This document shows positions 24,113 through 33,760 of a DNA stretch of 39,518 nt, piece by piece. Position numbers and translations under genes: made by a program. This DNA comes from an uncultured Oscillospiraceae bacterium (GTDB lineage: Bacteria; Bacillota; Clostridia; Oscillospirales; Oscillospiraceae): the NCBI GenBank assembly GCA_944385405.1, contig CALWXB010000016.1, positions 1-39,518 on the forward strand, in the 5' to 3' direction. A model generated the notes under the pieces. It was not told the DNA's origin, ran no database searches, and was given only the letters and a program-made list of their open reading frames with translations. Positions within the stretch are counted from its first letter, which is position 1. The number at the start of each line of letters is the position of its first letter.

Positions 24113-26350
24113 TCACAAAACACTCCGGATGACACTGTTCAGCTTCGGCCACAGCCGTCGGTATCCCGCTTCGTTGACGTGCACGGCATCTGCAAAACAA
24201 CTATTCAACTGCATAGGACCCACAGTTCCCCCGTTGAAAAAGTCTGCATACGGGACGCACCACTTGTTGCAGATCTTTTTGATGTTTTCCCAGAACGCAG
24301 TCTGTCCTGCGTACGACTTATTTCCTTCCGCTTCTGTTGCGAAAATTTTATACAGGCTAAAAAATACAATTTTTGCTTGCGGGTATGCAACCCATTGCAA
24401 AGACCAGAAGATTTTTTCCAGTGCCCCATATGTGGTAGTTGAATCAACCGGGGTGGTTGCGGGGTCCATGCCGTCTCCAAATGACCCGAAATTAGCATCT
24501 GTCAACAGGTCATTACCGCCACCGTCAACCAAAACAAGGTCTGCTTTACCGCCTCCACTATAGTATTGATAAATCTGATTGTAGATTTGATCGTTCGCTA
24601 GCGTTGTACCGCCCACGCTGCGGTTCACCACGGTACAGCCGGGATACGTCTCCTGGATGAGGGCCTGGAAGCCGCCGGAGCCCTCCCATCCGGCGCCGTA
24701 GTTGACAGAGTCCCCCACGATCAGCACCGTCTTGCCGTTGAGGCCGCCCTGGGCCTCCAGCGCGTCCATTGTTTCCTGTACCAGCTGCTGCCGGTCCGCC
24801 TCCGTCCAGTAGTCCGTGCCCTTCACCGGGGTATGGCCGTCGGCGCCTGCCGGACCGGCCTCCCCCTGAGGTCCCTGCTCCCCCTGGGGTCCCTGCTCGC
24901 CAGGGTCGCCCTTCTCCCCTTGGGGGCCAGGGGCACCGTCTGCCCCGGCAGGGCCCTGTGGACCAGGATCACCTTTCTCACCTTGCGGTCCAGGCTCTCC
25001 CTGGGGGCCCACGGGACCCTGTTCACCCTGGGGACCGGGCTCGCCGTCCCGGATGCCCAGGTCCTGGCTGGACACGTCGCCGCTGAGCTCCACGCCGTTG
25101 ATGCGGGGCTTGTTCATCAGCTGCTGATAGTCCATGGTGCCGCCTCCGGCGGGGTCCTCCGGATCTTCTCCGTCCGCCAGGCCAAACAGCGTCAGCGTAC
25201 AGGTGATGGGAGAATCCGGCGCCCGCCTGGCCCGGAACCGCAGCGCCCCGTCCAGTGTTTCCATGGTGGGGCACAGTCCGCAGGCAAAAGCCGCCGCCGC
25301 ACTTGCCGCATCCACCGCAATAGAGGCGGCGTGGTCACTGTGCACGTCCGCATGCGGGACGGTGATGACGTACGGAAATTCTCCAGAGCTGCTCTCCGCC
25401 CATCCCGTGCAGGGGATCTCCACCAGGAGATCCGCCTTGACTACCGCCGCTGCGCTGCCTGCAGGATCCGCGCCTACCATGACGGCGCTGTAATCCCCGG
25501 CCTGCGGGAACACAAATCCGCTCCTGCCGTTGAAGGTGGCTACACCGCCTCCTGCCGCGCCGGCGGCCTGCTGCGCCCAGAACCTGGCGTTGTCGGTATC
25601 CTCTCCCTCCCGGGTCCCGGTGCCGCCCACGGCCCAGCTTTCAGCCAGGACTGCGCGATCTTCTGCCTGGGCCACATACCCGGTCTCCAGGTCCTCCCGC
25701 TGCTGTTCGGCAACGACCCGCAGGGCTTCCGCCGCAGCCCGGGCCTGCTCGGCCTGTACGCGCTGCGCCTCGGCGGAGAGCCGCGCCTCCTCGGCATCGT
25801 CCCGTCCCGTTTCCGCAGCGGTGCGGGCCGCCTCCGCCTGGGCCCGGCCCTCTTCCGAGGAGACCCGCTGTGCTTCCGTCGCGGCCCGCAGGGCTTCCGC
25901 CCGGACTCTGGCGGACTCTGCCGCCGTCCGGCCGTTCTCCGCCTCCGCCCGGCCTGATTCGGCGGAGGCCCTGGCCGTCTCGGCCTGGGAGCGTTCCTGT
26001 TCCGCCTGGGCACGCTGCGTCTCGGCAGAGAGCCGGAGATCTTCCGCGCCGCTGCGCTGGATCTCCGCCCCCGCCCGGGCCTGCTCGGCAGCTGCCCGGC
26101 CACTTTCGGCGGTCACCCGCCCATTCTCCGCAGCAACCCGGGCCGCCTCCGCCGCCTGGATGCCGGACTCCGCCTGGTTGATGGCGCCGATGGCATCCAC
26201 CGCCTGGTTGTACGCCGGGGCGATGAGCTGGCGGACCATCTTGTCGAACACGTTCTTGTTCTCGCTGGGCGTCCCGGTGAGCACGTCCGGCGCGGACACC
26301 ACGCCTACGGCGTCCATCTGCTCGTCTGTGATCTTCTGCAAATCGCTCAT
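24113..26350 (-). CDS. Tail fibre with coiled-coil stalk, collagen-like shaft and SGNH esterase tip
   Basis: Modular protein of 745 residues. After a short base-attachment part (about 1-52), residues ~53-230 are a long run of near-repeats of the type AEAARxxAExxR, a coiled-coil stalk. Residues ~290-420 form a globular part. Residues ~432-505 are collagen-like Gly-x-y triplets ([19 protein letters not shown] is one piece). Residues ~536-745 are an SGNH/GDSL hydrolase, with block [14 protein letters not shown], block [11 protein letters not shown] and block [11 protein letters not shown]. It probably removes acyl groups from surface glycans during adsorption (inference). A longer frame exists, but the ATG at 26350 follows AGAGGTGAGGAC. 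Confidence 0.9.
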   Translation of the reverse strand: MSDLQKITDEQMDAVGVVSAPDVLTGTPSENKNVFDKMVRQLIAPAYNQAVDAIGAINQAESGIQAAEAARVAAENGRVTAESGRAAAEQARAGAEIQRSGAEDLRLSAETQRAQAEQERSQAETARASAESGRAEAENGRTAAESARVRAEALRAATEAQRVSSEEGRAQAEAARTAAETGRDDAEEARLSAEAQRVQAEQARAAAEALRVVAEQQREDLETGYVAQAEDRAVLAESWAVGGTGTREGEDTDNARFWAQQAAGAAGGGVATFNGRSGFVFPQAGDYSAVMVGADPAGSAAAVVKADLLVEIPCTGWAESSSGEFPYVITVPHADVHSDHAASIAVDAASAAAAFACGLCPTMETLDGALRFRARRAPDSPITCTLTLFGLADGEDPEDPAGGGTMDYQQLMNKPRINGVELSGDVSSQDLGIRDGEPGPQGEQGPVGPQGEPGPQGEKGDPGPQGPAGADGAPGPQGEKGDPGEQGPQGEQGPQGEAGPAGADGHTPVKGTDYWTEADRQQLVQETMDALEAQGGLNGKTVLIVGDSVNYGAGWEGSGGFQALIQETYPGCTVVNRSVGGTTLANDQIYNQIYQYYSGGGKADLVLVDGGGNDLLTDANFGSFGDGMDPATTPVDSTTTYGALEKIFWSLQWVAYPQAKIVFFSLYKIFATEAEGNKSYAGQTAFWENIKKICNKWCVPYADFFNGGTVGPMQLNSCFADAVHVNEAGYRRLWPKLNSVIRSVL

Positions 26351-26354
26351 GTCC

Positions 26355-28223
26355 TCACCTCTTGTAGTTGCTCCCCGGCTCCTTCCACTCCACGCCGAAG
26401 GCATAGAGGCCGAAGGGCTCGTTCTTCTCGCTGTTCTGGAGGCGGAACCGGGTCTTATCCACCTTCTTGATCTTCACCTTCCCGCTGAGGGTGCGGGGCG
26501 TCCGGTCTGCGGAAAAGACGAACTTGGCAAAGTCGATGTAGCTCCAGTCGAAATACCGGGCCCGCTCCTTGGCGTCGAACACCAGGGACCAGATGCCCCG
26601 CCGCTGGGCGTAGATCTTCACGCCCGTCAGCACCGCCGCCGCAAGGCGGACGGAGACGGAGGTGAAGGTCTTGTTCTTGAAGAAGGTCTTTCCGTCGAAG
26701 TCGCTGGTCTCCCAGTAGGCGTCGATGGCCGCGCCGTCGTCGTTGTAGCTCTCCGGATCGTCCACGCTGGAGGCAAACTCCTTCAGCTTCCCGTCCGAGG
26801 TCCCGAACCACAGCACGCCGCCTTCCACCCAGGTGAGCCGGGCGCCGATGCCCGGCCAGTGGTAGGCCTCATACTGGTAGGAGCTGTACGGGTTGTTCTT
26901 TTCATATGTTTTTTGCTGTCCGTCCAGAAGATAGAGATCTCCGCCGATGGAGAGCACATAGAAATCCCGGTAAATGGAGGCGGAGGCCTCCTCCTTCCCG
27001 GCAGCGGATGCCAGAGCCGTGGAGATGAAGTAGCTACGCTCCTGGGTGTACTTCTCGCTGGTGAGTTCCTCGGCGGTGATGGCGTAGACGCCCCGCTCCG
27101 TGAGGAACAGCGGCTCCTTGCCCAGATACGCGAAGCTCCGCGGCGCCACAGGCGCCTCCCCCAGCAGCGTGTTGGTCACCCGGAAGAGAGCCTCGCCGTC
27201 CTCGTCCAGGCTGCCGGTGCGGATGACGGCGTTCCGTCCCGCGCCCCGTCCCCGGAGGAACGTGGCCAGGGTGTTGCCCAGGATGGCGTAGCCCACCACG
27301 GCGCCGCCGTCCCGGCTGACCTTCGTGTAGGCCGTGTCCGGCCAGAAGGTGGGGTCCTCGAAGCCGGAGTACCAGTCCTGCCCCGGCTCACCCGGATTTC
27401 CGGAGAGGAACACCCGGTCCTCCGCGCCGCCCACGCCGTACACGGCGGCGATGCGGCACTTGTTGATCTTGTCCGCGTACCCCTCCCGGGCCTTGTGGGC
27501 GGTGATGCGGACGTTGTCCTGCCCCTTCACCGGGGATTCTCCCGGGGCGGTCTGGAAGGTCACCAGGCCCGCCGTCCGGTCCACGGTGAAGTCCGTGCCT
27601 TCCGTTTTCTCCACCCAGGCGCCGTCCTCTCCCAGGATCTCCGCCTTCACCGCCTCCTGCCCCAGCTCCACCGTGGTGAGCTGGTACTCCGTGGCCTCCG
27701 CCGTCCCCAGGAAGGACTCCTTCCAGGCGGTCCCCAGGAGGTTCAGGGCCTCGTAGCTGGTGCCCCCGCCGTCCGGGTTCCGGGAGATGATGATGGTGGG
27801 CACATAGGCGTCCTGAGACACCGGATGCACCTCCGTGCCGTCATAGACCCGGAATACCGCTCCGTCCAGCAGATAGAGCTTCCCGTCGAAGACGAAGGAG
27901 GCGGAGAGGCTGTCCGCCATATCTCCGGCCAGCAGCGTCCACTCCGTGCCGCTGCACTTGTAGAGGCTGGTCCCGGCGTGGACCAACCGGTGACTTCCCA
28001 GGAAGAATACACCGTTGATGCGCCCGCCGTTTGGTGCCTGGGTCCGGGTGGTGTAGCCCATGCGCTTGCGGACCTTGCCCACCTGGTCCCGGATCATGTT
28101 TGGCGCCGCCGGAGAGCGGCTGGCATCCACATTGGAGGGGCTGTTGAGCAGATCCACGCCCCGGAAATATTCCGTAGTGACGGAGTGCCGGGACTCCGCC
28201 GCCGGGATGCTGTACTGTGCCAA
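26355..28223 (-). CDS. Podovirus-type tail nozzle / tail-tube protein
   Basis: Protein of 622 residues, starting with TTG after AAAAGGAGGGG. The N-terminus ([24 protein letters not shown] part) and the repeated strand patterns ([56 protein letters not shown]) suggest a beta-propeller, as in the nozzle proteins of short-tailed phages (T7 gp12 and P22 gp10 types). Its place, directly after a small head-tail adaptor and before the fibres, fits. No sheath or tape-measure gene is present, which supports a short tail. Exact family assignment would need a structure-based search. Confidence 0.75.
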   Translation of the reverse strand: MAQYSIPAAESRHSVTTEYFRGVDLLNSPSNVDASRSPAAPNMIRDQVGKVRKRMGYTTRTQAPNGGRINGVFFLGSHRLVHAGTSLYKCSGTEWTLLAGDMADSLSASFVFDGKLYLLDGAVFRVYDGTEVHPVSQDAYVPTIIISRNPDGGGTSYEALNLLGTAWKESFLGTAEATEYQLTTVELGQEAVKAEILGEDGAWVEKTEGTDFTVDRTAGLVTFQTAPGESPVKGQDNVRITAHKAREGYADKINKCRIAAVYGVGGAEDRVFLSGNPGEPGQDWYSGFEDPTFWPDTAYTKVSRDGGAVVGYAILGNTLATFLRGRGAGRNAVIRTGSLDEDGEALFRVTNTLLGEAPVAPRSFAYLGKEPLFLTERGVYAITAEELTSEKYTQERSYFISTALASAAGKEEASASIYRDFYVLSIGGDLYLLDGQQKTYEKNNPYSSYQYEAYHWPGIGARLTWVEGGVLWFGTSDGKLKEFASSVDDPESYNDDGAAIDAYWETSDFDGKTFFKNKTFTSVSVRLAAAVLTGVKIYAQRRGIWSLVFDAKERARYFDWSYIDFAKFVFSADRTPRTLSGKVKIKKVDKTRFRLQNSEKNEPFGLYAFGVEWKEPGSNYKR

Positions 28224-28238
28224 ATCCAGCCCCTCCTT

Positions 28239-28904
28239 TTACCACCACTTGGTCGTGTTCTTGGTCCGCCCTCCGCCTCCGGCAGGCCGCTGGGATGCTG
28301 CCTGCTGGAGCCGGGACAGGCCCACCTCGAACTCGTTGAGCATCTGGGTGCTGATCTGAATATCGTCCTCCCGGTAGAGCTGGGAACCGATGTACAGCGG
28401 CACCAGCTCGGATACCTCCCGGGGCACCCCCAGGTCCTGGCTGTCCGGCGTGGAGGCGGTCAGCAGCGGTACGTAGGCCTGGTAGTACACGGTGTACACC
28501 GCCGCCTCGTCCGCCGGCAGCACCAGCGTATCAGTGCCCTCCACGCTCCACGCCTCCGCCGGTCCAAAGCCCTCCCGCTCCGTCTCCCGGTACAGCTCCC
28601 CGGTCTCCAGGGCCCTGTAGTCCGCCGCGGCCTCCCGCATCCGGATCCGGGCCACGCCGCCCGCCGTCAGGGGGACGCGCAGCGTCTGACCCTCCAGCTC
28701 CGGCTCCGCGACGTCTCCGGAGATCTCCACCGTGAGACGCTTCAAAAGCGGGATGCCCGCCCCGGTGAGGATGGTGAGAGCCTCGTTGGCCGCCGCCGGC
28801 ATGGCGTTGAGATATTCCTCGTTGCTGTCGTCCCGGTTCAGCGACGCGCCGTCGTTGGAAAAGATCCGCTGCAGCGCCGCCAGCTTCACCTCGCCCCAGG
28901 TCAT
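28239..28904 (-). CDS. Head-to-tail adaptor (connector) protein
   Basis: Protein of 221 residues starting MTWGEVKLAALQRIFSNDG. This kind of N-terminus is common in the adaptor proteins of podovirus-like phages, which sit between portal and nozzle. The middle is rich in beta strands and the C-terminus is basic (GGGRTKNTTKWW). It lies after the capsid gene and 15 bases before the nozzle gene, the expected position. An AAAAAGGAGG site precedes the ATG and follows a hairpin terminator downstream of the capsid gene. Confidence 0.72.
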   Translation of the reverse strand: MTWGEVKLAALQRIFSNDGASLNRDDSNEEYLNAMPAAANEALTILTGAGIPLLKRLTVEISGDVAEPELEGQTLRVPLTAGGVARIRMREAAADYRALETGELYRETEREGFGPAEAWSVEGTDTLVLPADEAAVYTVYYQAYVPLLTASTPDSQDLGVPREVSELVPLYIGSQLYREDDIQISTQMLNEFEVGLSRLQQAASQRPAGGGGRTKNTTKWW

Positions 28905-28919
28905 ACGCCTGCCTCCTTT

Positions 28920-28953
28920 TTCAAAAGCGCCCGGGAGATCGCCCGGGCGCTTT
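28920..28953 (-). terminator. Rho-independent terminator after the major capsid gene
   Basis: Perfect 12-bp stem (28924-28935 with 28942-28953), 6-nt loop. On the minus strand a short T run follows. It would cut transcription after the capsid gene and lower expression of the tail genes behind it. Confidence 0.75.
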
Positions 28954-28964
28954 GCATGGTTTCA

Positions 28965-29981
28965 TCAGGTCCCGCTCAGTGCGGTGCCGCCGGTCATGCC
29001 GCCGGCCGACACGAAGCGCCAGTCGGCAAAGCCGCCGGAGAACCGGGCCCGGCCCTTCCAGAGGTTGTTGTCGTTGTTGTCATCCAGCACGGAGCGGACG
29101 TGGAGCTTCACCCGGTCCTGGAAGATGGCGCCGTCGTTCTCCTCCAGGAAGCCGGAATCCAGCAGGAACCACGGCTTGTCCGTCTTGCCCATGAGCTGCA
29201 GCACCCAGGTGAGATACGGGTCCACCAGGATGTTCCACCGGCCCACCTGGTAGTTGAAGGCGTTTTTCTCGCTGTCGGGGTCCTTGTCGGACCCGGCGGC
29301 GGCAAAGGCCGCCTTCTTGAGGCCGGCGTCGTTGGGGATCCAGATGGTGTTGGGCGCGATGTTCAAAAGCTCGCCGTTGTCGCCCTTGAGGTTCTGCATC
29401 TTCTCTTCCATGATGCCCAGGTTGTCGGCGGTGAGGTCCCCGGCAAAGAGGTTGGACTGGGCTTTCTTGTCCACCTTGCCCGGGTGGTCCTTGGCGAAGA
29501 GGGGCTTCTTGTCGGCGCTGGCGCAGTCGAAGGTCTTGGCACCGATCTTCACGGTGGTGCCGTAGAGGCCGCCGGCGTAGAGATACCGGCCGAACTTCTC
29601 CCGGGTGCGGTCGTAGGACGTGATGAGCTTGTTGGCCCGGTTCTTCATGGTGCTGATGCGGCCGTCCTCCACCAGCTCCTGGGTGATGGCGAACTGGCTC
29701 TTCCAGGTCTCGTTGACGATGGCCTTGGGGAACCCCTCCTCAAAGCCGGTCTCCGGGTAGCTGCCGCCCTCGCCCACCGGCTCGAAGTCGTCCATGGCCG
29801 TCTCGCCGGTGTACTGCTCGGCCCAGTGCTTGCTGGTCTCCATCCGGAAGAGCTTTTTCAGGATGGAGCGCTCCTCAAAGGCCTCGCCCCGCTTTTCCAG
29901 GTAGCTCTTGATGGGGAACTGGCTCTTGCCATACAGGCTGTCCACCACGCCGGAGCCGATGGACACGGTACAATATGCCAT
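28965..29981 (-). CDS. Major capsid protein (Mu gpT-like)
   Basis: Protein of 338 residues following scaffold and decoration genes. It has the look of Mu-gpT-like major head proteins: FEERSILKKLFRMETSKHWAE near the N-terminus, an aromatic/acidic loop TGFEEGFPKAIVNETWKS, QELVEDGRISTMKNRANKL in the spine helix and NTIWIPNDAGLKKAAF in the A domain. It would assemble the icosahedral shell around the scaffold. A GGAGGAAAGAAACT site precedes the ATG. A hairpin terminator directly after the stop probably raises its level relative to the downstream genes. Confidence 0.83.
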   Translation of the reverse strand: MAYCTVSIGSGVVDSLYGKSQFPIKSYLEKRGEAFEERSILKKLFRMETSKHWAEQYTGETAMDDFEPVGEGGSYPETGFEEGFPKAIVNETWKSQFAITQELVEDGRISTMKNRANKLITSYDRTREKFGRYLYAGGLYGTTVKIGAKTFDCASADKKPLFAKDHPGKVDKKAQSNLFAGDLTADNLGIMEEKMQNLKGDNGELLNIAPNTIWIPNDAGLKKAAFAAAGSDKDPDSEKNAFNYQVGRWNILVDPYLTWVLQLMGKTDKPWFLLDSGFLEENDGAIFQDRVKLHVRSVLDDNNDNNLWKGRARFSGGFADWRFVSAGGMTGGTALSGT

Positions 29982-29996
29982 AGTTTCTTTCCTCCT

Positions 29997-30386
29997 TTAC
30001 GCGAATCGCACGCGGACGCCGTCGCCCGCGGCGGTGCCCTCCAGCTCCACGATGGCGGCCACGCCGGAGGTGGTGGTGGCGGTCACCCGCAGGCCGTCCG
30101 TCTCCAGCGTCACCTTGTTTCCGGGCTTGAGGCTGGTACCAGCGGCGCTGAGCTGCGTCCGCCATACCTGATAGTCCTGCACCCGCACCACAGGCACGAT
30201 GTCCTGTTCATCCTGGGGGCCCACCGCCATGAACTCCGGCTTCGCCGTGGCGCCGCACTTGGTGAGAAGGCCCGTAGACGCCGTCACCAGCGCCTCCCCC
30301 AGCACCACGTCCTCATCGGCGGTGGCTTGACGGTATTCGATGGGCGGCGTCTGGCCCACATCCATGCTCTGCAGCAAAAATGCCAC
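29997..30386 (-). CDS. Probable capsid decoration / head-stabilising protein
   Basis: Protein of 129 residues rich in beta strands (DEDVVLGEALVTAST, GNKVTLETDGLRVTATTTSG, AAIVELEGTAAGDGVRVRFA). It has no Cys-rich or catalytic motif. Position between scaffold and major capsid genes and its size suggest a head decoration protein (inference). It starts with GTG at 30386, nine bases after AAAGGAG; a nearby ATG is out of frame. It lies 15 bases upstream of the capsid gene. Confidence 0.65.
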   Translation of the reverse strand: MAFLLQSMDVGQTPPIEYRQATADEDVVLGEALVTASTGLLTKCGATAKPEFMAVGPQDEQDIVPVVRVQDYQVWRTQLSAAGTSLKPGNKVTLETDGLRVTATTTSGVAAIVELEGTAAGDGVRVRFA

Positions 30387-30427
30387 GATGCATCTCTCCT
30401 TTCTTTCCTGTCAATGGTTTTTCCTGT

Positions 30428-31354
30428 TCACTTCCCGATGCTCTTGAGATACCCGGCATACGCCGTCCGGATCTCGGCATCCGTGGCGCCGGGCATCATC
30501 TCCCGGTAGCTCTCGGCCATGTCCGCCGGAACCTCCACGGCCTCCCCGGCCTCCTGGGTGAGTCCCGCGCTGAGATGGCGCTTTCCCTGGGCGGCGTTGA
30601 TGGCCGCCTGCCGGCTGGCCGCCCGGCGCCGCTGGTCCAGCTCCTGGCGGTTGGCCAGGTAGAAGGCGTCCTCCAGGTTCAGCCCCTTCTGCACCAGCTC
30701 ATTGAACCGGCCCGCCGTGGGTAGCCGGGCGATGTCGTCCAGGCTCTTGACCTCCGGGAACTCTCGGCCGATGGCCTGGATGCTCTTTTGGATGGCCCCG
30801 GCGGCCTGTTCCCGCACGGCTCTGGCCCGCTCCATAGCCGCCGCCATGGCGGCCTGCCGGGCCTGCAGCACCGCCGGGTGCTGCTCCACCTCCTGGCTCA
30901 CCAGCTGCCGCAGGGCATCCGCAGGCAGTCCCGCCCGGGAGAGCTCCTCCTGGGCCTTCATGCGCTGCTGCTGGGCACTGCGCCGGTCCCGCTCCGCTTT
31001 CCAGGCCAGATATTCCGCCTCCGTGGTGATGGGTTTACCTGTAAAGGGGTTTTCCTGTCCAGCGAAGATGTCCGCGTAGATCTTGTCCCGCCCGGCCTGC
31101 TGGGCCTCCCGGCGGGCCGCTTCCTCCCGCTGCCGGCGCAGCTGCGCCTGGAGATGGCGCTCCCGGGCGGCGTCCGCGCCGTCCGTCTCCTGTGCCGGGG
31201 TCTCCTGCTGTGTGCTTTCGGCGGCAGGGGCGGCGGGCTCCTGCTCCTTTTCGCCTGCTTCGGGTGCGGGGGCGGCGACCTCCCGCGCTTGTTCGCCTGC
31301 GGCCGGAGGCGCTTCCGCCTCCGCCGTCCCGAACACCTCCTCGTATTCGTCCAT
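30428..31354 (-). CDS. Capsid scaffolding protein
   Basis: Protein of 308 residues. The N-terminal third is acidic and Ala/Pro/Glu-rich (GEQAREVAAPAPEAGEKEQE), followed by a long charged helical region (RRQREEAARREAQQAGRDKI) and a compact C-terminus (REMMPGATDAEIRTAYAGY). This composition and the position between portal and capsid genes are typical of phage scaffolds. An AAAGGAGACCCT site precedes the ATG. It would guide procapsid assembly and then leave. Confidence 0.83.
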   Translation of the reverse strand: MDEYEEVFGTAEAEAPPAAGEQAREVAAPAPEAGEKEQEPAAPAAESTQQETPAQETDGADAARERHLQAQLRRQREEAARREAQQAGRDKIYADIFAGQENPFTGKPITTEAEYLAWKAERDRRSAQQQRMKAQEELSRAGLPADALRQLVSQEVEQHPAVLQARQAAMAAAMERARAVREQAAGAIQKSIQAIGREFPEVKSLDDIARLPTAGRFNELVQKGLNLEDAFYLANRQELDQRRRAASRQAAINAAQGKRHLSAGLTQEAGEAVEVPADMAESYREMMPGATDAEIRTAYAGYLKSIGK

Positions 31355-31372
31355 AGGGTCTCCTTTCGCTGC

Positions 31373-31528
31373 TTACTTGCCGTTCTTGGCGCCGCCCCGC
31401 AGGTCGGTGCCGGTGATGCGGACATTGCCCTTCCGGCTGTTCTTGCCGCCCGCCGGCGCCTGCACGTCCTGGGTGCCGCTGTTGGTGATGCTGCCGATGT
31501 AGCCCCGGCGTCTCTCGGTTCCCTTCAT
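31373..31528 (-). CDS. Very small phage protein between portal and scaffold
   Basis: Basic protein of 51 residues (GYIGSITNSGTQDVQAPAGG, then KNSRKGNVRITGTDLRGG). Similar tiny proteins with a GxIxNSGTQxVxAP pattern are familiar from this position in short-tailed phages of Clostridia; their function is unknown. A longer in-frame start at 31633 exists, but GGAGGAGACAGC directly before the ATG at 31528 decides. It overlaps the upstream gene by ATGA. Confidence 0.7.
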   Translation of the reverse strand: MKGTERRRGYIGSITNSGTQDVQAPAGGKNSRKGNVRITGTDLRGGAKNGK

Positions 31529-31740
31529 GCTGTCTCCTCCTTTCCCGTGTGTTTCATGACCGCCGTTTCCGGCGTGGTCTGCATGGTATGGCGGACGGTC
31601 TGGCGGCCCACGGTGCGCCCGCAGTCCGGGCACCGCCGGTTGCGGCAGCGGAACTCCAGCACCCGGACCGCCGTGCCGCCTTGGATCTCCTCCGCCGCGG
31701 CCATCACCGCGGCCTCCGTCTCACAGACCGGGCACCTCAT
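31525..31740 (-). CDS. Phage zinc-ribbon protein
   Basis: Protein of 71 residues with four metal-binding Cys in two pairs, CPVC at residues 3-6 and CPDC near residue 36, plus one extra Cys (CRNRRCPDCG). This is a classic zinc ribbon, similar in layout to Ogr/Delta-like or Com-like phage regulators but not clearly one of them. The ATG overlaps the portal stop (ATGA), and its own stop overlaps the next start, so all three are translationally coupled. It may bind nucleic acid or act in assembly. Confidence 0.75.
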   Translation of the reverse strand: MRCPVCETEAAVMAAAEEIQGGTAVRVLEFRCRNRRCPDCGRTVGRQTVRHTMQTTPETAVMKHTGKEETA

Positions 31741-33755
31741 ACCGCCCCGCCCCCTTCCAAAGCGGGCAGCGCCGCCGCCAGCGCGGAAAGGTCCGTTCCG
31801 CCGGTCCCTCCGGCCGACACGGACGCCTCCTTCCCGCCGCCCGTGTCCCGGTTCATCCCCGGCACGGTTTGGGCCGTCTGCGCCGCCTGCTTTTGCCGCT
31901 GCAGCTCTGCCTTGACGGTCCCCGCCATGGGGTAGTGGAGCTGCTCCATCATGGACCAGTAGAGGATCAGGCTGTCCAGGGACGCAGGGTCCCCGAAGGC
32001 CCCCTCCGCCCGCTGGGCGCGCATCTCCTGCCACATGGCCTCCCGGTTGGAGGCCAGGGGCGCGGAGGTGTCGCAGGAGAAAAGGAACGCGTCGTTCCAG
32101 TAGGGCTGGCCGTCCGCGTCCACACGGAGGAAGTCCCAGCGGTTGAAGGTCCGGTACTGCCGCTGCCCCTGGGCGTTGTAGGTGACGATGGGCCTGGGTT
32201 CGTCGGCATAGGCCAGCTTCCACTTGAACAAGCGTTCGAACAGACGCTGGTAGAGGTCGTTTTTCATGATGCGCTTGCTCTCCAGCCGCCCCGCCGCCTG
32301 GGCGGCGGAGAACTGCTTGGCCTTGCCGGAGGTGGCGGTGGCGTCCCGGCGGCCCTGGAAGGAGTCCGTGATGCCCAGGATGTTGCGCCCCTCCTCGTAG
32401 ATCTCCGCCCGGTACCGGAGGTCCGCGGAGATGTCCACCTGGGTGTTGTAGGTGCGGATCATGTCCAGCTGCTGGGGGCTCTTCACCGTCAGCGTCCGGC
32501 CGTCCTCATCGGAGAACTCATACTTGAGGTCCGCGGGCTTGGTGGTAAAGCTGCCGCCGCTCATGACCTTGGCGGAGAGCTTGGCGGAGATCTTGCTCAT
32601 CTCGTTCTGCTGCCCGGCGATGGCGTCGGCGTCGGAGGCCCCCAGCAGCTGCCCGGCCATGGACACGTTCCGGCGCATGATGATGGGATACAGCCCCGGC
32701 GTGTAGCAGGGGATGCGCCGCTGCCGCGTCCGGGCCGGCCGGGCCAGCACCACCGGAGGCGATCCCCCGCCGAGCATCTCCGCGCCCAGCACATCCAGGA
32801 TCTCCGGCTCCGCCGTCTCGTCGGGCACAGGGAAGCCCTGTTCGTCCCGCTCCTCCTCCATGGCCGAGAGCACCGTCCCGTCGTAAAGGGTCAGGTCCTC
32901 GTACAGCTCCTCGTACGTCTGGACCTCGTCCCGGAAGTCCGTGCCGCCGCAGTGGATGCACTTCACGCCGTCCCCCTCTGCGCCGCACCTCCGGCAGATC
33001 TTCCGCCGCCGGGCCTGGCAGTCCTCCAGATCCTCCAGCAGCGTGTCCCGCACCCAGGCCAGGCGGCCGATACCGCCCCGGTGGTTGCGGTAGAACACCA
33101 GATACTCCGTGACGATGCCCTCCGGCGCCGCGCCGTCCACCTCCGAACGGGCGCTTTCGTCCTCCTCTCCCTCGTCCCGGACATCCACGCCGTACCGGCG
33201 CAGGATGTACTGCCAGGTCCGGGGGATCTTCAGGCAGAAATGCTCCATCTCGTCGATGTCGTAGACTCCCGCCTGGGGGATCAGCTGCCGGGGGTGGATC
33301 TCCCGCACCGTGGCGTCCCCCAGGGTGGTGTGGGTGCTGACGCTCTGGTCCCAGTCGATCCAGAGGAAGTCCGCCCCGTGGGTGTAGGTCACCCGCTCCT
33401 GCAGATCGTTGAGGACCTCCATGGGCAGGCGGTCCAGCTCGTTGCGCAGCATGTCCTCGATGATCCGGGCCAGGTCCTCGTCCTCCTGATGGAGGGCCGT
33501 CACCTTGGGTTGGGGGATGTTGGCGTCCACCTCCGTCTCGATCATCTCCTGCACCAGGTTCCGGCGGTAGGAGGCCTGCCGGCTTGCGTGGGTGCCGTCC
33601 GGCGCGGTGATGGAGGCAGTACCCCGCAGGAGCTGCTCCTGCACGCGCAGGCGGTCCCGGACGCCCTGCCAGTCGTTTTCGTCATACCGGACCACAGCCT
33701 GCCAGTGGGCCAGCCGCCGGCTCTGCTCTTTCGGGATGTGCTCCCGTTTCTCCAT
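31737..33755 (-). CDS. Phage portal protein with a zinc-ribbon insertion
   Basis: Protein of 672 residues at the position of the portal, directly after the small terminase. It has the look of the large portals of short-tailed phages: RRNLVQEMIETEVDANIPQP, YTHGADFLWIDWDQS and the later SAKVMSGGSFTTKPADLKYE. At residues ~250-270 there is a four-Cys cluster (CRRCGAEGDGVKCIHCGG) inside the wing region, a zinc ribbon not expected in classical portals. It forms the dodecameric ring for DNA packaging. A GTG start at 33764 overlapping the upstream stop is possible, but the ATG at 33755 has the better ribosome spacing after GGGAGGAG. Confidence 0.85.
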   Translation of the reverse strand: MEKREHIPKEQSRRLAHWQAVVRYDENDWQGVRDRLRVQEQLLRGTASITAPDGTHASRQASYRRNLVQEMIETEVDANIPQPKVTALHQEDEDLARIIEDMLRNELDRLPMEVLNDLQERVTYTHGADFLWIDWDQSVSTHTTLGDATVREIHPRQLIPQAGVYDIDEMEHFCLKIPRTWQYILRRYGVDVRDEGEEDESARSEVDGAAPEGIVTEYLVFYRNHRGGIGRLAWVRDTLLEDLEDCQARRRKICRRCGAEGDGVKCIHCGGTDFRDEVQTYEELYEDLTLYDGTVLSAMEEERDEQGFPVPDETAEPEILDVLGAEMLGGGSPPVVLARPARTRQRRIPCYTPGLYPIIMRRNVSMAGQLLGASDADAIAGQQNEMSKISAKLSAKVMSGGSFTTKPADLKYEFSDEDGRTLTVKSPQQLDMIRTYNTQVDISADLRYRAEIYEEGRNILGITDSFQGRRDATATSGKAKQFSAAQAAGRLESKRIMKNDLYQRLFERLFKWKLAYADEPRPIVTYNAQGQRQYRTFNRWDFLRVDADGQPYWNDAFLFSCDTSAPLASNREAMWQEMRAQRAEGAFGDPASLDSLILYWSMMEQLHYPMAGTVKAELQRQKQAAQTAQTVPGMNRDTGGGKEASVSAGGTGGTDLSALAAALPALEGGGAV

Positions 33756-33760
33756 GTCCC

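Noticed and set aside
24828-25053. CRISPR-like or tandem DNA repeat
   Set aside because: The short-period pattern encodes Gly-x-y collagen-like triplets in frame within a fibre gene; no uniform repeats with unique spacers.
25530-30509. Very long open frame on the + strand (over 1600 codons)
   Set aside because: It runs antisense to several clear phage genes (scaffold, capsid, nozzle, fibre). It is an effect of high GC in the third position of the real genes and of the repetitive stalk; it has no ribosome site and no recognisable domain.
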